The notes beneath the pieces were generated by a model that saw nothing but the letters and a program-made list of their open reading frames with translations, ran no database searches and was not told the origin of the DNA. From Planctomycetota bacterium (lineage in GTDB: Bacteria > Planctomycetota > UBA8742 > UBA2392), in the NCBI GenBank assembly GCA_020425605.1, contig JAGQRH010000012.1, forward strand, positions 66,653 through 112,346: a stretch of 45,694 nucleotides of DNA, read 5' to 3'. A program made the position numbers and the translations under genes. This document shows, in pieces, positions 32,452 through 41,640 of the stretch. Position 1 is the stretch's first letter, and every line of letters starts with the position of its first letter.

Positions 32452-32952
32452 ATGTTCGAGGGAAACGCCCAGCGACGCAACAGCTGCCGGGAATGCTGCA
32501 AGCCGGCTGCCGGCGACGGCGAGCATTGCATTTTCTGCGGCGCGTCTCTGATGCTGCGCCAGGTACACTGCTGGCGATCTGTTTACCATCCGTACAGCTA
32601 CGCGGATGCGCTGCTTTGCAACGCCACTCTGCAGGCACATGGCGTGACCGTACGGCTGAAGCACTCCAATGTCGAACGCGTGTTCCTGGGGCACGTCGGC
32701 AGCGTTGTCGAAGTAGCCGAGGGCGAGCACCTCTATGCGCAGGAAGTGCTTCGCCAATTGCGGGGAGTACGAACAGACACCGAGTACCTGGAGTGGCAGG
32801 AGCTGAAATACCGCGCACGCCGCCGTCGCGTGCTGGCGGGAACCGTCGCTGCGGCCACGGCCACCGCTGCACTGGCCGCGTCGCTGCTTCTCGGGCTGCT
32901 GACTGACAGCAGTGTCCGCGCCGAGGCAGCCGAAGAACACGCGAGCCGCTAA
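32452..32952 (+). CDS. Zinc-ribbon/DUF2007-like protein with C-terminal membrane helix
   Basis: 166 residues from the ATG at 32452; no convincing SD. Residues ~10-32 carry a cysteine cluster, CRECCKPAAGDGEHCIFCGA, that looks like a short zinc-binding ribbon. Residues ~45-105 (YADALLCNATLQAHGVTVRL ... GHVGSVVEVAEGEHLYAQEVLRQL) have the layout of DUF2007, a putative PII-like signal-transducing domain. A basic stretch (KYRARRRR) precedes one helix (about 127-147) that would put the C-terminus outside or anchor the protein. It overlaps the HAD gene by 1 base (TAATG). Confidence 0.62.
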   Translation: MFEGNAQRRNSCRECCKPAAGDGEHCIFCGASLMLRQVHCWRSVYHPYSYADALLCNATLQAHGVTVRLKHSNVERVFLGHVGSVVEVAEGEHLYAQEVLRQLRGVRTDTEYLEWQELKYRARRRRVLAGTVAAATATAALAASLLLGLLTDSSVRAEAAEEHASR

Positions 32953-33545
32953 TGCCATCGCGCCTTTCCCAAGTCACGACAGTGCTGTTCGACCTCGACG
33001 GAACTTTGACCGTGCCCGTGATCGACTTCGACGGGCTGCGCCTCAGGCTCGGCACACCGCCGGGAGTTGCGCTCACCGAAGCTCTCAACGCTCTCCCGGT
33101 TGCCGAGCGTGATCGTGGGTTTGAAGTGGTTCGCGAGGCCGAACTTGAAGCGGCGCAGATCGCCAAGCCAAGCCGGGGCGCTGTCGAACTGGTGGACTGG
33201 CTTCATGAATCAGGCTATGCGACCGCCATTATCACGCGCAACTTCCGTGACGCCGTGGACTTGACCCTGGATGCGCTCGGGGTGAGTTTCGATGTCGTCA
33301 TCACGCGGGACTGCACACGGCCGAAGCCAGCACCGGATGCGGTGCTGGAAGCGCTTCGACGTCTGCATAGGGACCCCGCCTCCGCATTGATGGTCGGTGA
33401 CTTCCACGACGACATGGAAGCCGGTCGCGCCGCGGGCACGCTGACGTGCCTCGTCACCAATGGCGCTGATTCACGCTTTGATGCCGACTTGACGGTGCCG
33501 TGGCTGGAGGATCTGCACTCTTTGCTGGTGCACAGCCGCAAATGA
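32952..33545 (+). CDS. HAD-superfamily hydrolase
   Basis: 197 residues. HAD motifs I-IV are all present: DLDGT (Asp14 nucleophile, Asp16 general acid), Thr95 in IITRN, Lys125 in RPKPAPDA and GDFHDDMEAG (Asp150, Asp154). Motif spacing and the helical cap between I and II fit the phosphoglycolate phosphatase-like (GPH/beta-PGM) subgroup. The substrate is unknown. It overlaps the upstream gene by one base and ends at a strong bidirectional terminator. Confidence 0.9.
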   Translation: MPSRLSQVTTVLFDLDGTLTVPVIDFDGLRLRLGTPPGVALTEALNALPVAERDRGFEVVREAELEAAQIAKPSRGAVELVDWLHESGYATAIITRNFRDAVDLTLDALGVSFDVVITRDCTRPKPAPDAVLEALRRLHRDPASALMVGDFHDDMEAGRAAGTLTCLVTNGADSRFDADLTVPWLEDLHSLLVHSRK

Positions 33546-33574
33546 AAACGCCCCGGGCAAGCCCGGGGCGTTTT
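33545..33574. terminator. Strong bidirectional terminator between HAD and Ig-like genes
   Basis: A perfect 14-bp stem, 33545-33558 with 33561-33574, has an AA loop and A4/T4 ends on both strands. It overlaps the last base of the HAD stop codon and ends 26 bases before the end of the opposite-strand gene, so it serves both. Confidence 0.95.
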
Positions 33575-33600
33575 GCCTTCAGTCGATTCTATCCAAGACT

Positions 33601-35562
33601 CTATGCACGGCGTGAGCGCATGCGCAGAGCCAGCCCGAACATCGCGAGCAGGCCAAGCATGAGCATCCACGGAGCGTTGTCGCTGGTTGCAACGCAACCG
33701 CCGCCGCCGCCACCGCCGCCGCCGGTGATACCGCCGGGGCCTCCGCCGCCACCAGTGTTCACCGTGAGGGAGAACGCCTGGGTGTCGCTCTGCGGCACAC
33801 CGCTACTGTCGACAACCTGGATGGTGAAGGATGACGGTCCGGCCGTGGTCGGGGTACCGGTAATGGAAACCGTGCCGGTAGTCGACGAGCCCAACGACAG
33901 GCCGGCCGGCAAGGTGCCCGCACTGACTGACCAGGTGTGCGTGCCGGTGCCGCCAACGGCCGTGATGTTGGCGCTGTAGATCGTACCAACCGTGCCATCG
34001 GCAAGGGTGGTCGTGGTGATCGTCAACACGCCAGATGCCGTGATGTCCACCTGATAGCTTTGGGTATCTGTGGCGGAGCCATTCGTGATCTGGACGGTGA
34101 AGTTGAATGTGCCCGGCGTCGTCGGGTTGCCGGAAAGTGACGATGTCAGGCCAACCGCAGCCGTGTCGAGAGTAAGGCCGCCCGGCAGGGTGCCGCTGCT
34201 GAGGCTCCACGTGTAAGGGCCCGGCGCGCTGCTGGCCGTGGCGGTGATCGGGTCGTTGTACGCAACGCCAACCTGGCCGTTGGACAGCGTGGTGGTGGTG
34301 ATGGTCAAAGTGCCACCGCCACCGCCGCCACCGAAGTTCAGCGTGTAGACTGCTTCCGCCCACTCGCCTTCCGCCGTGTTCGCCGCCCGGACCGTAACTT
34401 GCGTGCCGGTGGGTGTCGTGGCGTCGAAAACGAGGCTGACGGAAGTTCCGGCAGCAGATGTCGTACCGGCGGTGTTCAAGCCGACGCCCGTAAGAACCGT
34501 GCCCGTAAGCGTCCAGTCGTAGCTGGCCGGGCTGTTGCTGCCGCCGCTCGCGGTAAGCGTCACCGGCGATGAGGTCTGTGTCGAAGTACCCGGCGTGATG
34601 CTGACCGGCGCCTGGGCTGCCATGCCATTTGAGGCAACCGGGTCAATCGTAAGCGCGTTGCTGATACCGAGAAAGAAGTTCGTCAGGTGACTTGGGTTGA
34701 ACGTACCCGTAGGCCGGATAACTACGCGAAGAGTCTGGGGGCCCGTCTGTGCGCTCGTCTGATAATGAACAATGTCCGCCGTCGCCCCGGAAGTGTTGCC
34801 CGTGATCGTCATTGTGGCCGACGGTGTGCTGCCACCATCATCCGCGAGGAAGTACAACTCGAATACGATTGAATTGGCCTGGGCGTCGATGATTGCCCGA
34901 AGGCTGACGTCGATCGCCGTGCCGGCCATCGTGATGTCGACATCGAAGCGCATTTCATCATTCTGGTCGCCGACAGTGGCGATCCCATAGACCTGGCCTC
35001 CGTCGTGCTGGATGTACGCGGTGGAAGCAGTCGTTCCTGTCACGGCTGCGGGTGTGCCACTTGCAGGGTCGGCGGTTGGGTTGCCGAATCCCGACGCGAC
35101 CAGAGTCGCGGTAGTCGCGGCCATGTTCGTCACCCGGAGTGTGATGTCCGTAGATGCCGCAAGATTGCCATTTGTAATCTCGATCCAGAACCGATGAACG
35201 CCCGTCATGCTCTGCGTCACATACGGCGTAGAGCCGACAACCAGGTTGTACGGACCACCTGCAGGTGCGCCAGATCCGCCCCATCCCGGCCGAGCCGTTC
35301 CCCATGCGGTCGTGGTCGTTGCGAGCGCCTGACCGGTGCAATCCATTAGCTGACAATCCCAGTCCGTCTGTGTCGAGGAAAGGAGCAACTGGATTTGCTC
35401 AGTGTGCGCCGCGCCAGCGAAGCTGATGTCCACGTAATATGGCACGTAGGTGTTTGTCGGAAGCGTTACCGGCGTCAACGTTACATCCACTTGTGCCGCA
35501 GCCGCACCTGACAACAGAGTTGTTGCAAGCAGCACGAGCACGATTTGAAAACGATTCCTCAT
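33601..35562 (-). CDS. Secreted Ig-like (He_PIG-type) repeat protein with CTERM-like sorting tail
   Basis: 653 residues from ATG at 35562. Signal peptide MRNRFQIVLVLLATTLLSGAAAAQ. The mature part is Thr/Ser/Gly-rich with several Ig-like beta domains; the last two (about residues 420-610) have He_PIG features (ITTTTLSNGQVGVAYND, YTWSLSSGTLPGGLTL; ITTTTLADGTVGTIYS, HTWSVSAGTLPAGLSL). A Gly run (about 607-623, GGGGG...) is followed by a single Cys, then a hydrophobic helix (WMLMLGLLAMFGLAL) and a basic end (RMRSRRA). That tail resembles MYXO-CTERM, GlyGly-CTERM and Synerg-CTERM sorting signals, which are cut by a membrane protease so that the protein can be anchored outside. No catalytic motif. 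Confidence 0.83.
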   Translation of the reverse strand: MRNRFQIVLVLLATTLLSGAAAAQVDVTLTPVTLPTNTYVPYYVDISFAGAAHTEQIQLLLSSTQTDWDCQLMDCTGQALATTTTAWGTARPGWGGSGAPAGGPYNLVVGSTPYVTQSMTGVHRFWIEITNGNLAASTDITLRVTNMAATTATLVASGFGNPTADPASGTPAAVTGTTASTAYIQHDGGQVYGIATVGDQNDEMRFDVDITMAGTAIDVSLRAIIDAQANSIVFELYFLADDGGSTPSATMTITGNTSGATADIVHYQTSAQTGPQTLRVVIRPTGTFNPSHLTNFFLGISNALTIDPVASNGMAAQAPVSITPGTSTQTSSPVTLTASGGSNSPASYDWTLTGTVLTGVGLNTAGTTSAAGTSVSLVFDATTPTGTQVTVRAANTAEGEWAEAVYTLNFGGGGGGGTLTITTTTLSNGQVGVAYNDPITATASSAPGPYTWSLSSGTLPGGLTLDTAAVGLTSSLSGNPTTPGTFNFTVQITNGSATDTQSYQVDITASGVLTITTTTLADGTVGTIYSANITAVGGTGTHTWSVSAGTLPAGLSLGSSTTGTVSITGTPTTAGPSSFTIQVVDSSGVPQSDTQAFSLTVNTGGGGGPGGITGGGGGGGGGCVATSDNAPWMLMLGLLAMFGLALRMRSRRA

Positions 35563-35854
35563 TGCGATCCTGTCCTCCAAATTGGGCGCCGCCCAATGCG
35601 CACCGTCCAAACCTCATCACTGCAACGCAATTGCGCTGCAGTACGCTATTGTGGAAGTATCCCCCAAGTGTGGTCAATCGTAGTGACGGAAACGCACGAA
35701 GGCAACGTTTGTTCACCCGGGCATGTCATAGCTGGGCCATATCTCTCTGTACGCCAGCCACTTATGCCGAGTGCAATAAATGCGATTCCGAATCGAACAC
35801 GTCTCCATGTGGACCCGCATTTGCGTGCTGGTAGGCTCTCCGCAGGAGATACCC
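35563..35854. promoter_or_regulatory. Divergent region with two palindromes
   Basis: This 292-base gap separates the Ig-like gene and the first OsmC gene. It holds ATTGGGCG-c-CGCCCAAT (35581-35597, 8-bp arms), 19-35 bases upstream of the Ig-like ATG, and a 22-bp near-perfect palindrome (35620-35641, centre CGCAATTGCG, one mismatched pair). As RNA the first would fold with a 7-bp stem. Both lie upstream of the Ig-like gene and could be operator or leader structures. An SD (AGGAG) precedes the OsmC start at 35855. No other feature was seen. Confidence 0.5.
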
Positions 35855-36271
35855 ATGAAAGCCATTGCAACGATCGGCACCACGTTTCGCACGGATCTCA
35901 AGGTCGGTGCGGGCCTAGAACATTCCCTTGTTTCAGATGAGCCCAAAGAAGATGGCGGCGAAAACGCCGGCCCGACGGCGATGGGACTGCTAGCGGCAGC
36001 GCTAGGCGCGTGCACGGCCGCGACTTTGCGCAGCTATGCGAATCATAAGGGCATCAAGCTTGATAGCGTGACCGTTGAAGTCGACGCCAGCCGACGCAAA
36101 CCCTCAGAACAGGCGGCCGCCGGCGAAGAAGCCAAGGCCACAGTCGTCACCAAGAAGATCACTCTCCAAGGCGACATGACGGAGGAACAACGCGCCCGCA
36201 TGCTCGAGATTGCCGAAAAATGCCCGGTCAACAAAGCGCTCATTCAAGGCGTCGACTTGATTCACGAGTAG
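35855..36271 (+). CDS. OsmC-family protein (peroxiredoxin-like), copy 1
   Basis: 138 residues from the ATG at 35855 with AGGAG 9 bases upstream; the frame is open earlier (35780) but that part lacks family similarity. OsmC/Ohr-fold features: a central helix GLLAAALGACTAATLRSYA with Cys53, and the second cysteine Cys123 in EKCPVNKAL. In OsmC proteins these two cysteines reduce organic hydroperoxides. It is immediately followed, 79 bases on, by a paralogue with the same architecture. Confidence 0.88.
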   Translation: MKAIATIGTTFRTDLKVGAGLEHSLVSDEPKEDGGENAGPTAMGLLAAALGACTAATLRSYANHKGIKLDSVTVEVDASRRKPSEQAAAGEEAKATVVTKKITLQGDMTEEQRARMLEIAEKCPVNKALIQGVDLIHE

Positions 36272-36350
36272 CCCGCCAACAAGCCGCCCCTGTCGGGAAT
36301 AGCAGACCTGTTTATCCTGTTTTAGCTAAAGCTCAATCAGGGGTAAACAG

Positions 36351-36758
36351 ATGAAAGCCACCGCAACGATGGGGCCGACAGGTTACCGAACCGAGATCCG
36401 CACCGGTCAGAAGAAGCCGCACACCCTCTTCGCAGATGAGCCTATCGGCAAAGGCGACGACACGGGACCGACGCCGATCGAGATGCTGGCGGGTGCGCTG
36501 GCCTCATGCACAACGCTGACTTTGCGCAGCTATGCCAATCTCAAAGGCATTGAGCTGCATGGCGTTGATGTGGATGTCGAAATCGTTCGCCGCAAGCCAA
36601 GCGAGCTGGCGCCTGGTGAGCACGACATGCTGATCCGCAAGAAGGTCCACATTCGGGGGGATTTCACGCCCGAGCAGCATGAACGCCTGTTGCAGGTAGC
36701 TGACAAGTGCGCTGTGCTGAAAGCCCTTCGTGAAGGCGTGGATCTCGAGGCGTTGTAG
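36351..36758 (+). CDS. OsmC-family protein, copy 2
   Basis: 135 residues; SD AGGGG 8 bases before ATG. It is a paralogue of the previous gene: the start (MKATATM versus MKAIATI), the helix LAGALASCTTLTLRSYANLKGI with Cys53, and the C-terminal DKCAVLKAL with Cys120 align well. Both cysteines of the OsmC pair are kept, but the Pro of CPV is Ala here. A tandem pair with differing surface residues suggests different substrates. It is convergent with fabI (6 bases between stops). Confidence 0.88.
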   Translation: MKATATMGPTGYRTEIRTGQKKPHTLFADEPIGKGDDTGPTPIEMLAGALASCTTLTLRSYANLKGIELHGVDVDVEIVRRKPSELAPGEHDMLIRKKVHIRGDFTPEQHERLLQVADKCAVLKALREGVDLEAL

Positions 36759-36764
36759 GGCCCG

Positions 36765-37598
36765 CTATCTCAGCTTCTCGATGATCGCCTTGTCGAAGTA
36801 GTTTGTGCCCATGCCGGCGTCGAGCACGACTTCCTGCGCATTCATGCCACTGCTGCGCGGGCTGAGCATGAATGCCACCGCGTTTGCGACTTCCTGCGTG
36901 CTCACGGCCTGCTTGCGCAGCGTGGCCTGTTCAGCAAACAGGTAGCTGTCCGCATAGCCGGGGATGCCCGCACTGGCGCTGGTCTTGAGCAGGCCGGGGC
37001 AGACGGCGTTGAAACGCATCTTCGTGTCGGCCGCGAAGCTTTTGGCCAGAAATACCACGCTTGAATGCAACGCAGCCTTGATCGGCGCCATGTAGCCGTA
37101 ATTCTCGGCGGCCATTCGCGTGGTGCTGATTCCGATGGTGACGACGCTGGCGTTCTCATCAAAGTGCGGCTTGAAGGCTTTGCTAAGTGCCACCAGGCTG
37201 AATGCGCTGATGTTCACCGCCTGCAGGAAGTCTTCGCGGCTGGTTTCGTGGAAGGGCTTCATGCCCTCGGAGTAGTTGGCAAACGCGATGCTGTGGACGA
37301 AGCCGTGGATCGGGCCGTGCTTTTCGCCGACATCTTTGGCAACGGCGTCAATCTGTTCCTGGGACTCGACATCGCATACGAACACACCGCTCGCGCCCCC
37401 GTGCAGGCCACGCTTCTGGTCGATCAGCGCGCCGATCTCGGAGCGTTTGGCTTCATCCTGCACGATGTGGATGACCCGTGCGCCGGCCTCTTCGAGGGTC
37501 ATCGCCGTAATCCAGGCAACCGACTTCTTGTTGGCCGCACCCATCACGACCACGTTCTTGCTGCGCAGCTCAAGGAAATCCGGTGCGACTAATCCCAC
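36765..37598 (-). CDS. fabI: Enoyl-[acyl-carrier-protein] reductase (NADH)
   Basis: 277 residues. An SDR-type FabI with the nucleotide loop [15 protein letters not shown] (about 18-32), and the catalytic Tyr-X6-Lys pair as Tyr167 and Lys174 ([13 protein letters not shown]). The substrate-binding loop [15 protein letters not shown] is also typical. It saturates the trans-2-enoyl-ACP made by FabZ. It starts 9 bases after the stop of the fabZ/RAYT gene and is the last gene of the operon that runs leftward from oleC. Whether it serves general fatty acid synthesis or a dedicated pathway is not known. Confidence 0.94.
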   Translation of the reverse strand: MGLVAPDFLELRSKNVVVMGAANKKSVAWITAMTLEEAGARVIHIVQDEAKRSEIGALIDQKRGLHGGASGVFVCDVESQEQIDAVAKDVGEKHGPIHGFVHSIAFANYSEGMKPFHETSREDFLQAVNISAFSLVALSKAFKPHFDENASVVTIGISTTRMAAENYGYMAPIKAALHSSVVFLAKSFAADTKMRFNAVCPGLLKTSASAGIPGYADSYLFAEQATLRKQAVSTQEVANAVAFMLSPRSSGMNAQEVVLDAGMGTNYFDKAIIEKLR

Positions 37599-37607
37599 GG
37601 TGCACTC

Positions 37608-38711
37608 CTAGGCTTCAATCAAGGCGACGATGAATTTCACGCGCAAAACGTTCTTCCCCGCAACCGACACCTTACCGTTCATCACGTGGGCGTCGCCCAT
37701 CTTCTCTTCCTGCTCGACCTCAATGTGAAGAGAATCCCCCGGCCGAACCATGCCCCGAAACTTGGCTTCCAGGATGCGGGTGAGTACCGGTTTCCGTGGT
37801 GTGGCGGGCGGTGTTGCGGGCGTCTCGCCCGCAGCCTTCTGTGATGCGGGCGTCTCGCCCGCACAACCCACCCAAGGCCAGTCCTCGAGCCCGGCCGCAG
37901 CGGGGTTTCGAAGAGTGTAGTCCACATACCTGTTGAATTCCGTCTCGTCTCGTACCAGCCGATCGAATGATTCATCCATCCAGAATGTGCCGCTCCGCCC
38001 GAGAACCCGGTTGCACTCCTTCGCTGTAAGGGATTTCCACGCGTGCACGATCTGGGCCAATCCTTGTCCTGCCTTCGCCTGAAACACGACATGCACGTGA
38101 TTCGGCATTACGCTCCAGGCATGTAGGTCGTAGCGCTCACCGTCAAAGTGCAGAAGTGCATCTGCGACAACGCGCGCGCAGCGGTCGTCCTTCATGTAGC
38201 AAGCGCCGTGACCGGCATTCAACAGCTCTTCGAGGCGTACTGTGTGCAGCTGCTCCAGTCGATCCATTTCGGAGTCGGTGAGCGTTCGCTTCAGATGCTC
38301 TGCTGTCTTGACGATATCTTCGCGCTCGGCACGGATTGCCTCAGACACTTCATTCGGAACGGAATCAGCGAGTCGCCACGTGACAAAGTAAGTCCCTTCT
38401 TCGGCCTCCCAATGCGGCAGGCGGCCACGCCAGCGGATTTGAACGGACTGCGGGCGAGACGCCCGCAACACTGGTGCGGACAGGATGTCCACACCACTCA
38501 GCAGCATCGCTCCCGTCTGGAAGCAGGCTTCGCATAGCAACACGCCGGGCATCAGTGGGCTGCCGGGATAGTGGCCCTGGAAGTGTGGTTCGTCGGCGCG
38601 GACGGTGCGTTCGGTGACGATCCGGCTTTCGCCCTGCTCGATGATCCGGTCCACAAACAGGAATGGTTCGCGGTGCGGGATGATGGACTTCACGTCGTCG
38701 AGGTCACTCAT
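37608..38711 (-). CDS. FabZ-type 3-hydroxyacyl-ACP dehydratase with an in-frame REP-associated tyrosine transposase inside
   Basis: 367 residues in one unbroken frame. Residues 1-82 are the FabZ N-terminal half with the catalytic His47 ([13 protein letters not shown]) and Glu61 (LLCEACFQ). Residues ~307-367 are the matching C-terminal half ([20 protein letters not shown]...). Joined, they give a hot-dog protein of ~145 residues, the usual FabZ length. Between them (~83-306) lies a complete RAYT (TnpA_REP, IS200-like) transposase: [20 protein letters not shown], the HUH motif His205-Val-His207 in MPNHVHVVF, and Tyr262/Tyr265 in [12 protein letters not shown] with AAGLEDWPW. The insertion falls after the hot-dog helix, a plausible permissive loop. 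FabZ may still work, or may be dead and complemented elsewhere; sequence cannot tell. It overlaps the upstream gene by ATGA. Confidence 0.88.
   Translation of the reverse strand: MSDLDDVKSIIPHREPFLFVDRIIEQGESRIVTERTVRADEPHFQGHYPGSPLMPGVLLCEACFQTGAMLLSGVDILSAPVLRASRPQSVQIRWRGRLPHWEAEEGTYFVTWRLADSVPNEVSEAIRAEREDIVKTAEHLKRTLTDSEMDRLEQLHTVRLEELLNAGHGACYMKDDRCARVVADALLHFDGERYDLHAWSVMPNHVHVVFQAKAGQGLAQIVHAWKSLTAKECNRVLGRSGTFWMDESFDRLVRDETEFNRYVDYTLRNPAAAGLEDWPWVGCAGETPASQKAAGETPATPPATPRKPVLTRILEAKFRGMVRPGDSLHIEVEQEEKMGDAHVMNGKVSVAGKNVLRVKFIVALIEA
37811..38471 (-). mobile_element. RAYT mobile element bounded by 24-bp inverted repeats, inserted in fabZ
   Basis: The element is 661 bases from 37811 to 38471. 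Its ends are perfect inverted repeats of 24 bases (37811-37834 and 38448-38471), each containing the palindrome TGCGGGCGTCTCGCCCGCA (37815-37833) or its reverse complement (38449-38467). A third copy, in the same orientation as the right one, is at 37845-37863. Inside is an entire RAYT frame. Read in the fabZ frame the palindromes encode GETPA or ASRPQ, so the sequence reads through with no stop. A target duplication was not obvious. Confidence 0.88.
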
Positions 38712-40231
38712 GATCTCGGCCGGGACCCCACTTCGTGCAGGTACTCTGCCATTTTGTTGGCGGTGATGACGCCGTAATTCACCGTCCCGAGCCAGCCGGA
38801 CATGATGATGCCGACGCTGCCGGCATGATACAGGCCGGGGACCTGCTCGCTGAGATTCATGGATACATCGAGGCCCTCGAACTTGGTCCCGAACGACGCG
38901 CCCTGCATCTGCTGGGTGTAGAAATTGAAGGTGCGCGGCGTGCTGGCCTCGAGGTGGTCGATCTTCTCGCGCACGTCCGGGATGTATTTCTCGAGGTGAC
39001 TCACGGTGCGCTCGATCAGCGCATTCTTCTCAAGCTCGTACTCTTCTTCACTGAGCGCTTGCCAGTCAGCCCAGCGTGCGTTGTTGCTGCTGACGATCGT
39101 GAAGCCCGGGCTCAATAGGTGCGGCCGTGTCTTCGGGTAATAGAAGCTGAAGGTGCGGCTCTTGGTGCGCAGCTCGCACAGTTCCTCGGACGTGAAGTGG
39201 TCGGCATTGCTGCAGAAAAGCAGGTCGGTGATGAACGGAATCTCTTCACCCTGCTTGATGCCGATGTAGACCTGGCAACTGCTGCCACTCAGGCGCACGT
39301 CCTTGGCCTGCTGAATGAAGTCCTTGCTGAGATTGTCCTCGCCGACCAGCTTCAGCACGGTGGCCTTGATGTTGGCGTTGCTGAGCACGGTCTTCGCCTT
39401 GATGTCACGCCCATTGACCCGCACGCCGGAAACGCGGCCGTCCTCGACCAGCACGCGCTCAACCTGCGCTCCGCTGAATGAATCCACGCCGTTGGCCAGC
39501 AGGATCTTGCGCATCTTCATGATCAGCGTGTCAGTCCCGCCGCTGAACGTGAACACGCCCTTGCTCATGAAATTGCTGAACACGATGCCGTAGGTGATCG
39601 CGGGCTCGTCTAGCGTGCTGCCGTTTGCGTAGGTGATCGGCTCCATAAGCACGCGGTGGACGTCGTTTCGGCCGGGGAAGTACTCATCGAACATCTGGCG
39701 GATGGTCTTGCCGTCGTTGTTGTAGTACTCCATGCGGCGCAAGTGGTCGTAGAAGCTTTCGACCTGCTCGCGCGGGAGCTTGAAGACGTTGACCAGCTTG
39801 TCGGTGTAGTCCTCGCGGGTGAACGTGGTTTCGAAGCTAAACTGCGGGTTGTCGAACTTGATGCTCTCGAGCGGAACAATGCTGTCGGCTATCTCCTGCG
39901 ACCAGTAACGGCGCATCGACTTCTTCATGCCGACGGGAAAGCCGTGCAGCGAAATGTCGAACACATGCCCGCCCGGGCGGCGGAACCAGGTCGCCATGCC
40001 GCCATAGTTGTAGTGCTGCTCAAGCAGGCAGACCTTGTAGCCCTGCGTCGCCATCACGTTGGCGCCGGTCAGGCCGCCGAGGCCGGAGCCGATCACAATG
40101 ACGTCGTACTCGCCCTTGGCTTTCTCGATCGGGTTATGCCTCTGGTCCAGCCGCCCGCCGCTGGAGCCGCGCAGAACGCGCTTGCCCTCGGCCTTGAGAT
40201 TGAAGCCTGCCTGTTGCTGTTCTGTGCTCAT
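38708..40231 (-). CDS. Phytoene-desaturase-like FAD oxidoreductase 1
   Basis: 507 residues. A ~42-residue hydrophilic N-terminal tail precedes the FAD-binding dinucleotide motif [30 protein letters not shown] (about 44-74). The C-terminal end [33 protein letters not shown] fits the closing GxxxxGG FAD motif of the CrtI/amine-oxidase superfamily. The ~400 residues in between are typical of this family (e.g. [27 protein letters not shown]), which includes phytoene desaturases, carotenoid isomerases and retinol saturases. There is no carotenoid backbone gene nearby, so the substrate is probably an acyl chain on the adjacent carrier protein (inference). It overlaps both neighbours by ATGA (upstream desaturase-like gene, downstream fabZ/RAYT). 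Confidence 0.87.
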   Translation of the reverse strand: MSTEQQQAGFNLKAEGKRVLRGSSGGRLDQRHNPIEKAKGEYDVIVIGSGLGGLTGANVMATQGYKVCLLEQHYNYGGMATWFRRPGGHVFDISLHGFPVGMKKSMRRYWSQEIADSIVPLESIKFDNPQFSFETTFTREDYTDKLVNVFKLPREQVESFYDHLRRMEYYNNDGKTIRQMFDEYFPGRNDVHRVLMEPITYANGSTLDEPAITYGIVFSNFMSKGVFTFSGGTDTLIMKMRKILLANGVDSFSGAQVERVLVEDGRVSGVRVNGRDIKAKTVLSNANIKATVLKLVGEDNLSKDFIQQAKDVRLSGSSCQVYIGIKQGEEIPFITDLLFCSNADHFTSEELCELRTKSRTFSFYYPKTRPHLLSPGFTIVSSNNARWADWQALSEEEYELEKNALIERTVSHLEKYIPDVREKIDHLEASTPRTFNFYTQQMQGASFGTKFEGLDVSMNLSEQVPGLYHAGSVGIIMSGWLGTVNYGVITANKMAEYLHEVGSRPRS

Positions 40232-41640
40232 GTCGTCTCAACCGTCGCGCCGTCGCGTTGCAGTACCCAGCGGTTGGCCATGCTGATGCCGCTTAGCATG
40301 GCGCCGATGATGCCGAGGAAACCCTGGTCCGTGCCGATGATGTAGAGCCCTTCGATGCCGCTGGCGCCCGTGCGTTTCTTGATGGGGCTGCCGTAGACCG
40401 CGCCACCTTCGTGGCCCGTGTAGTGGCGGATTGTGCGCGGGGTGAACATGTCCACCAGTGTCGTGCTCGCCCGGAAGTCCGGGATGTGGGCCAGCACGTC
40501 GTCGCTTGAGCGCGTGTACCACTCCCGCTTGGCCCTGTTGTATGGGCTGTCTTCGCCGTCGCGCTCCAGTGCATTCCACCTGTCGAAGTTGGCGATGTTG
40601 GTGATGCGCACCAGGTGGTCTTTCGGCTGCTCGGGCAGGTCGAAGTTGCCGGGCATGCAGATCACGCCGCTGGTTGTGTCGCATAGCCCGGCCGGTTGCG
40701 CGTAGTTGAAGCGCTCGGTGTTGCTGAAGAAGATGATCGTCTCGTCGATGCCCAGGTCGCGCGCGGGCTTGTCGAGCACGTTGATCGTTTCCGTAAACGA
40801 CAGCTTTCCCGTCGCTTGCGCTCCGGGCTCCTGTCCGCACATCCGCCCCGTTTCAACCAGGCCGGCGCTGCTAAGGACAGTTTCGGCCGTGAGGGTTTCG
40901 CCGCTGTCCAGCTCGACGCCGGTTGCGCGTGCGCCATCCATCAGGATTCGCTTCACGCCGGTCTTCATGCGCAACTCGCCACCGCTGCGCCTGTATCGAT
41001 CAATGAGCAGCTTCAGGATGTGCCGCACTCCCTGCTGCGGCCGCGCGAAGCCCTCGAAGAAGATGCTCTTGAACATGACCACGAACTGGTCCCAGTCCAT
41101 GTCGTTCTCGCGCGCGGAGCCGTAGAACATCAGCGGGCAGAAGATCATGTCGACCAGCATCGGATGGCTGATGTGCGACTCGACAATTGTCCGGGCATTC
41201 TGCGTCGGCGCATCGAGGTCAAGCTCATTGAACTCGCGCACGGCCTTCACCAGGGCGTCAAAGCCATCGATCTGGTCCGGGAAGGCAGCCGCAACCTCGC
41301 CACGCAGCAGCTCGAAGTCATTGCTGAACTTCAGCTTCGTGCCCGGGAAGCTGACCGCGCTGTGCCCCTGCTGGTGCAGGTCCAGTTCATCCCAACGGAT
41401 ACGCAACTGCTTGAGCAGGCGGGTGAGCGGCAGGCCCTTCGCGCCTCGCGGCGCATAGTTCGTCATCGCGTGCAGCCCGACGTCGAACTGGTGCCCCTGG
41501 AACTGGTAGAACGAATTCAACCCGCCCCAGACGTAATGACGCTCAAGCACCACCACGCGCTTGTCAAACATGGCAAGGCGAATGCCGGCCCCAAGGCCGG
41601 ACATGCCTGCACCAATGATGATGGCGTCGTAGTGGCTCAT
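40228..41640 (-). CDS. Phytoene-desaturase-like FAD oxidoreductase 2
   Basis: 470 residues from ATG at 41640; the frame extends to 41700 but those codons are repeat sequence. It starts at once with the FAD motif, [22 protein letters not shown] (about 4-25), and closes with [31 protein letters not shown]. It is only distantly similar to its neighbour, so not a recent duplication, but of the same superfamily. No SD precedes the ATG; instead the 74 bases upstream hold an imperfect tandem and inverted repeat. It is translationally coupled to the next gene by ATGA. Two such flavoenzymes beside an ACP and FabF are reminiscent of clusters proposed for unusual lipids, including ladderanes of anammox bacteria, but no radical SAM gene is seen here. 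Confidence 0.87.
   Translation of the reverse strand: MSHYDAIIIGAGMSGLGAGIRLAMFDKRVVVLERHYVWGGLNSFYQFQGHQFDVGLHAMTNYAPRGAKGLPLTRLLKQLRIRWDELDLHQQGHSAVSFPGTKLKFSNDFELLRGEVAAAFPDQIDGFDALVKAVREFNELDLDAPTQNARTIVESHISHPMLVDMIFCPLMFYGSARENDMDWDQFVVMFKSIFFEGFARPQQGVRHILKLLIDRYRRSGGELRMKTGVKRILMDGARATGVELDSGETLTAETVLSSAGLVETGRMCGQEPGAQATGKLSFTETINVLDKPARDLGIDETIIFFSNTERFNYAQPAGLCDTTSGVICMPGNFDLPEQPKDHLVRITNIANFDRWNALERDGEDSPYNRAKREWYTRSSDDVLAHIPDFRASTTLVDMFTPRTIRHYTGHEGGAVYGSPIKKRTGASGIEGLYIIGTDQGFLGIIGAMLSGISMANRWVLQRDGATVETT

Noticed and set aside
33690..33760. CCGCCG-type microsatellite
   Set aside because: It is the coding sequence for the polyglycine linker of the Ig-like protein on the minus strand.
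37811..37863. CRISPR-like array from the repeated palindromes
   Set aside because: Only three copies, palindromic, with spacers that are not uniform, and they frame a RAYT transposase.
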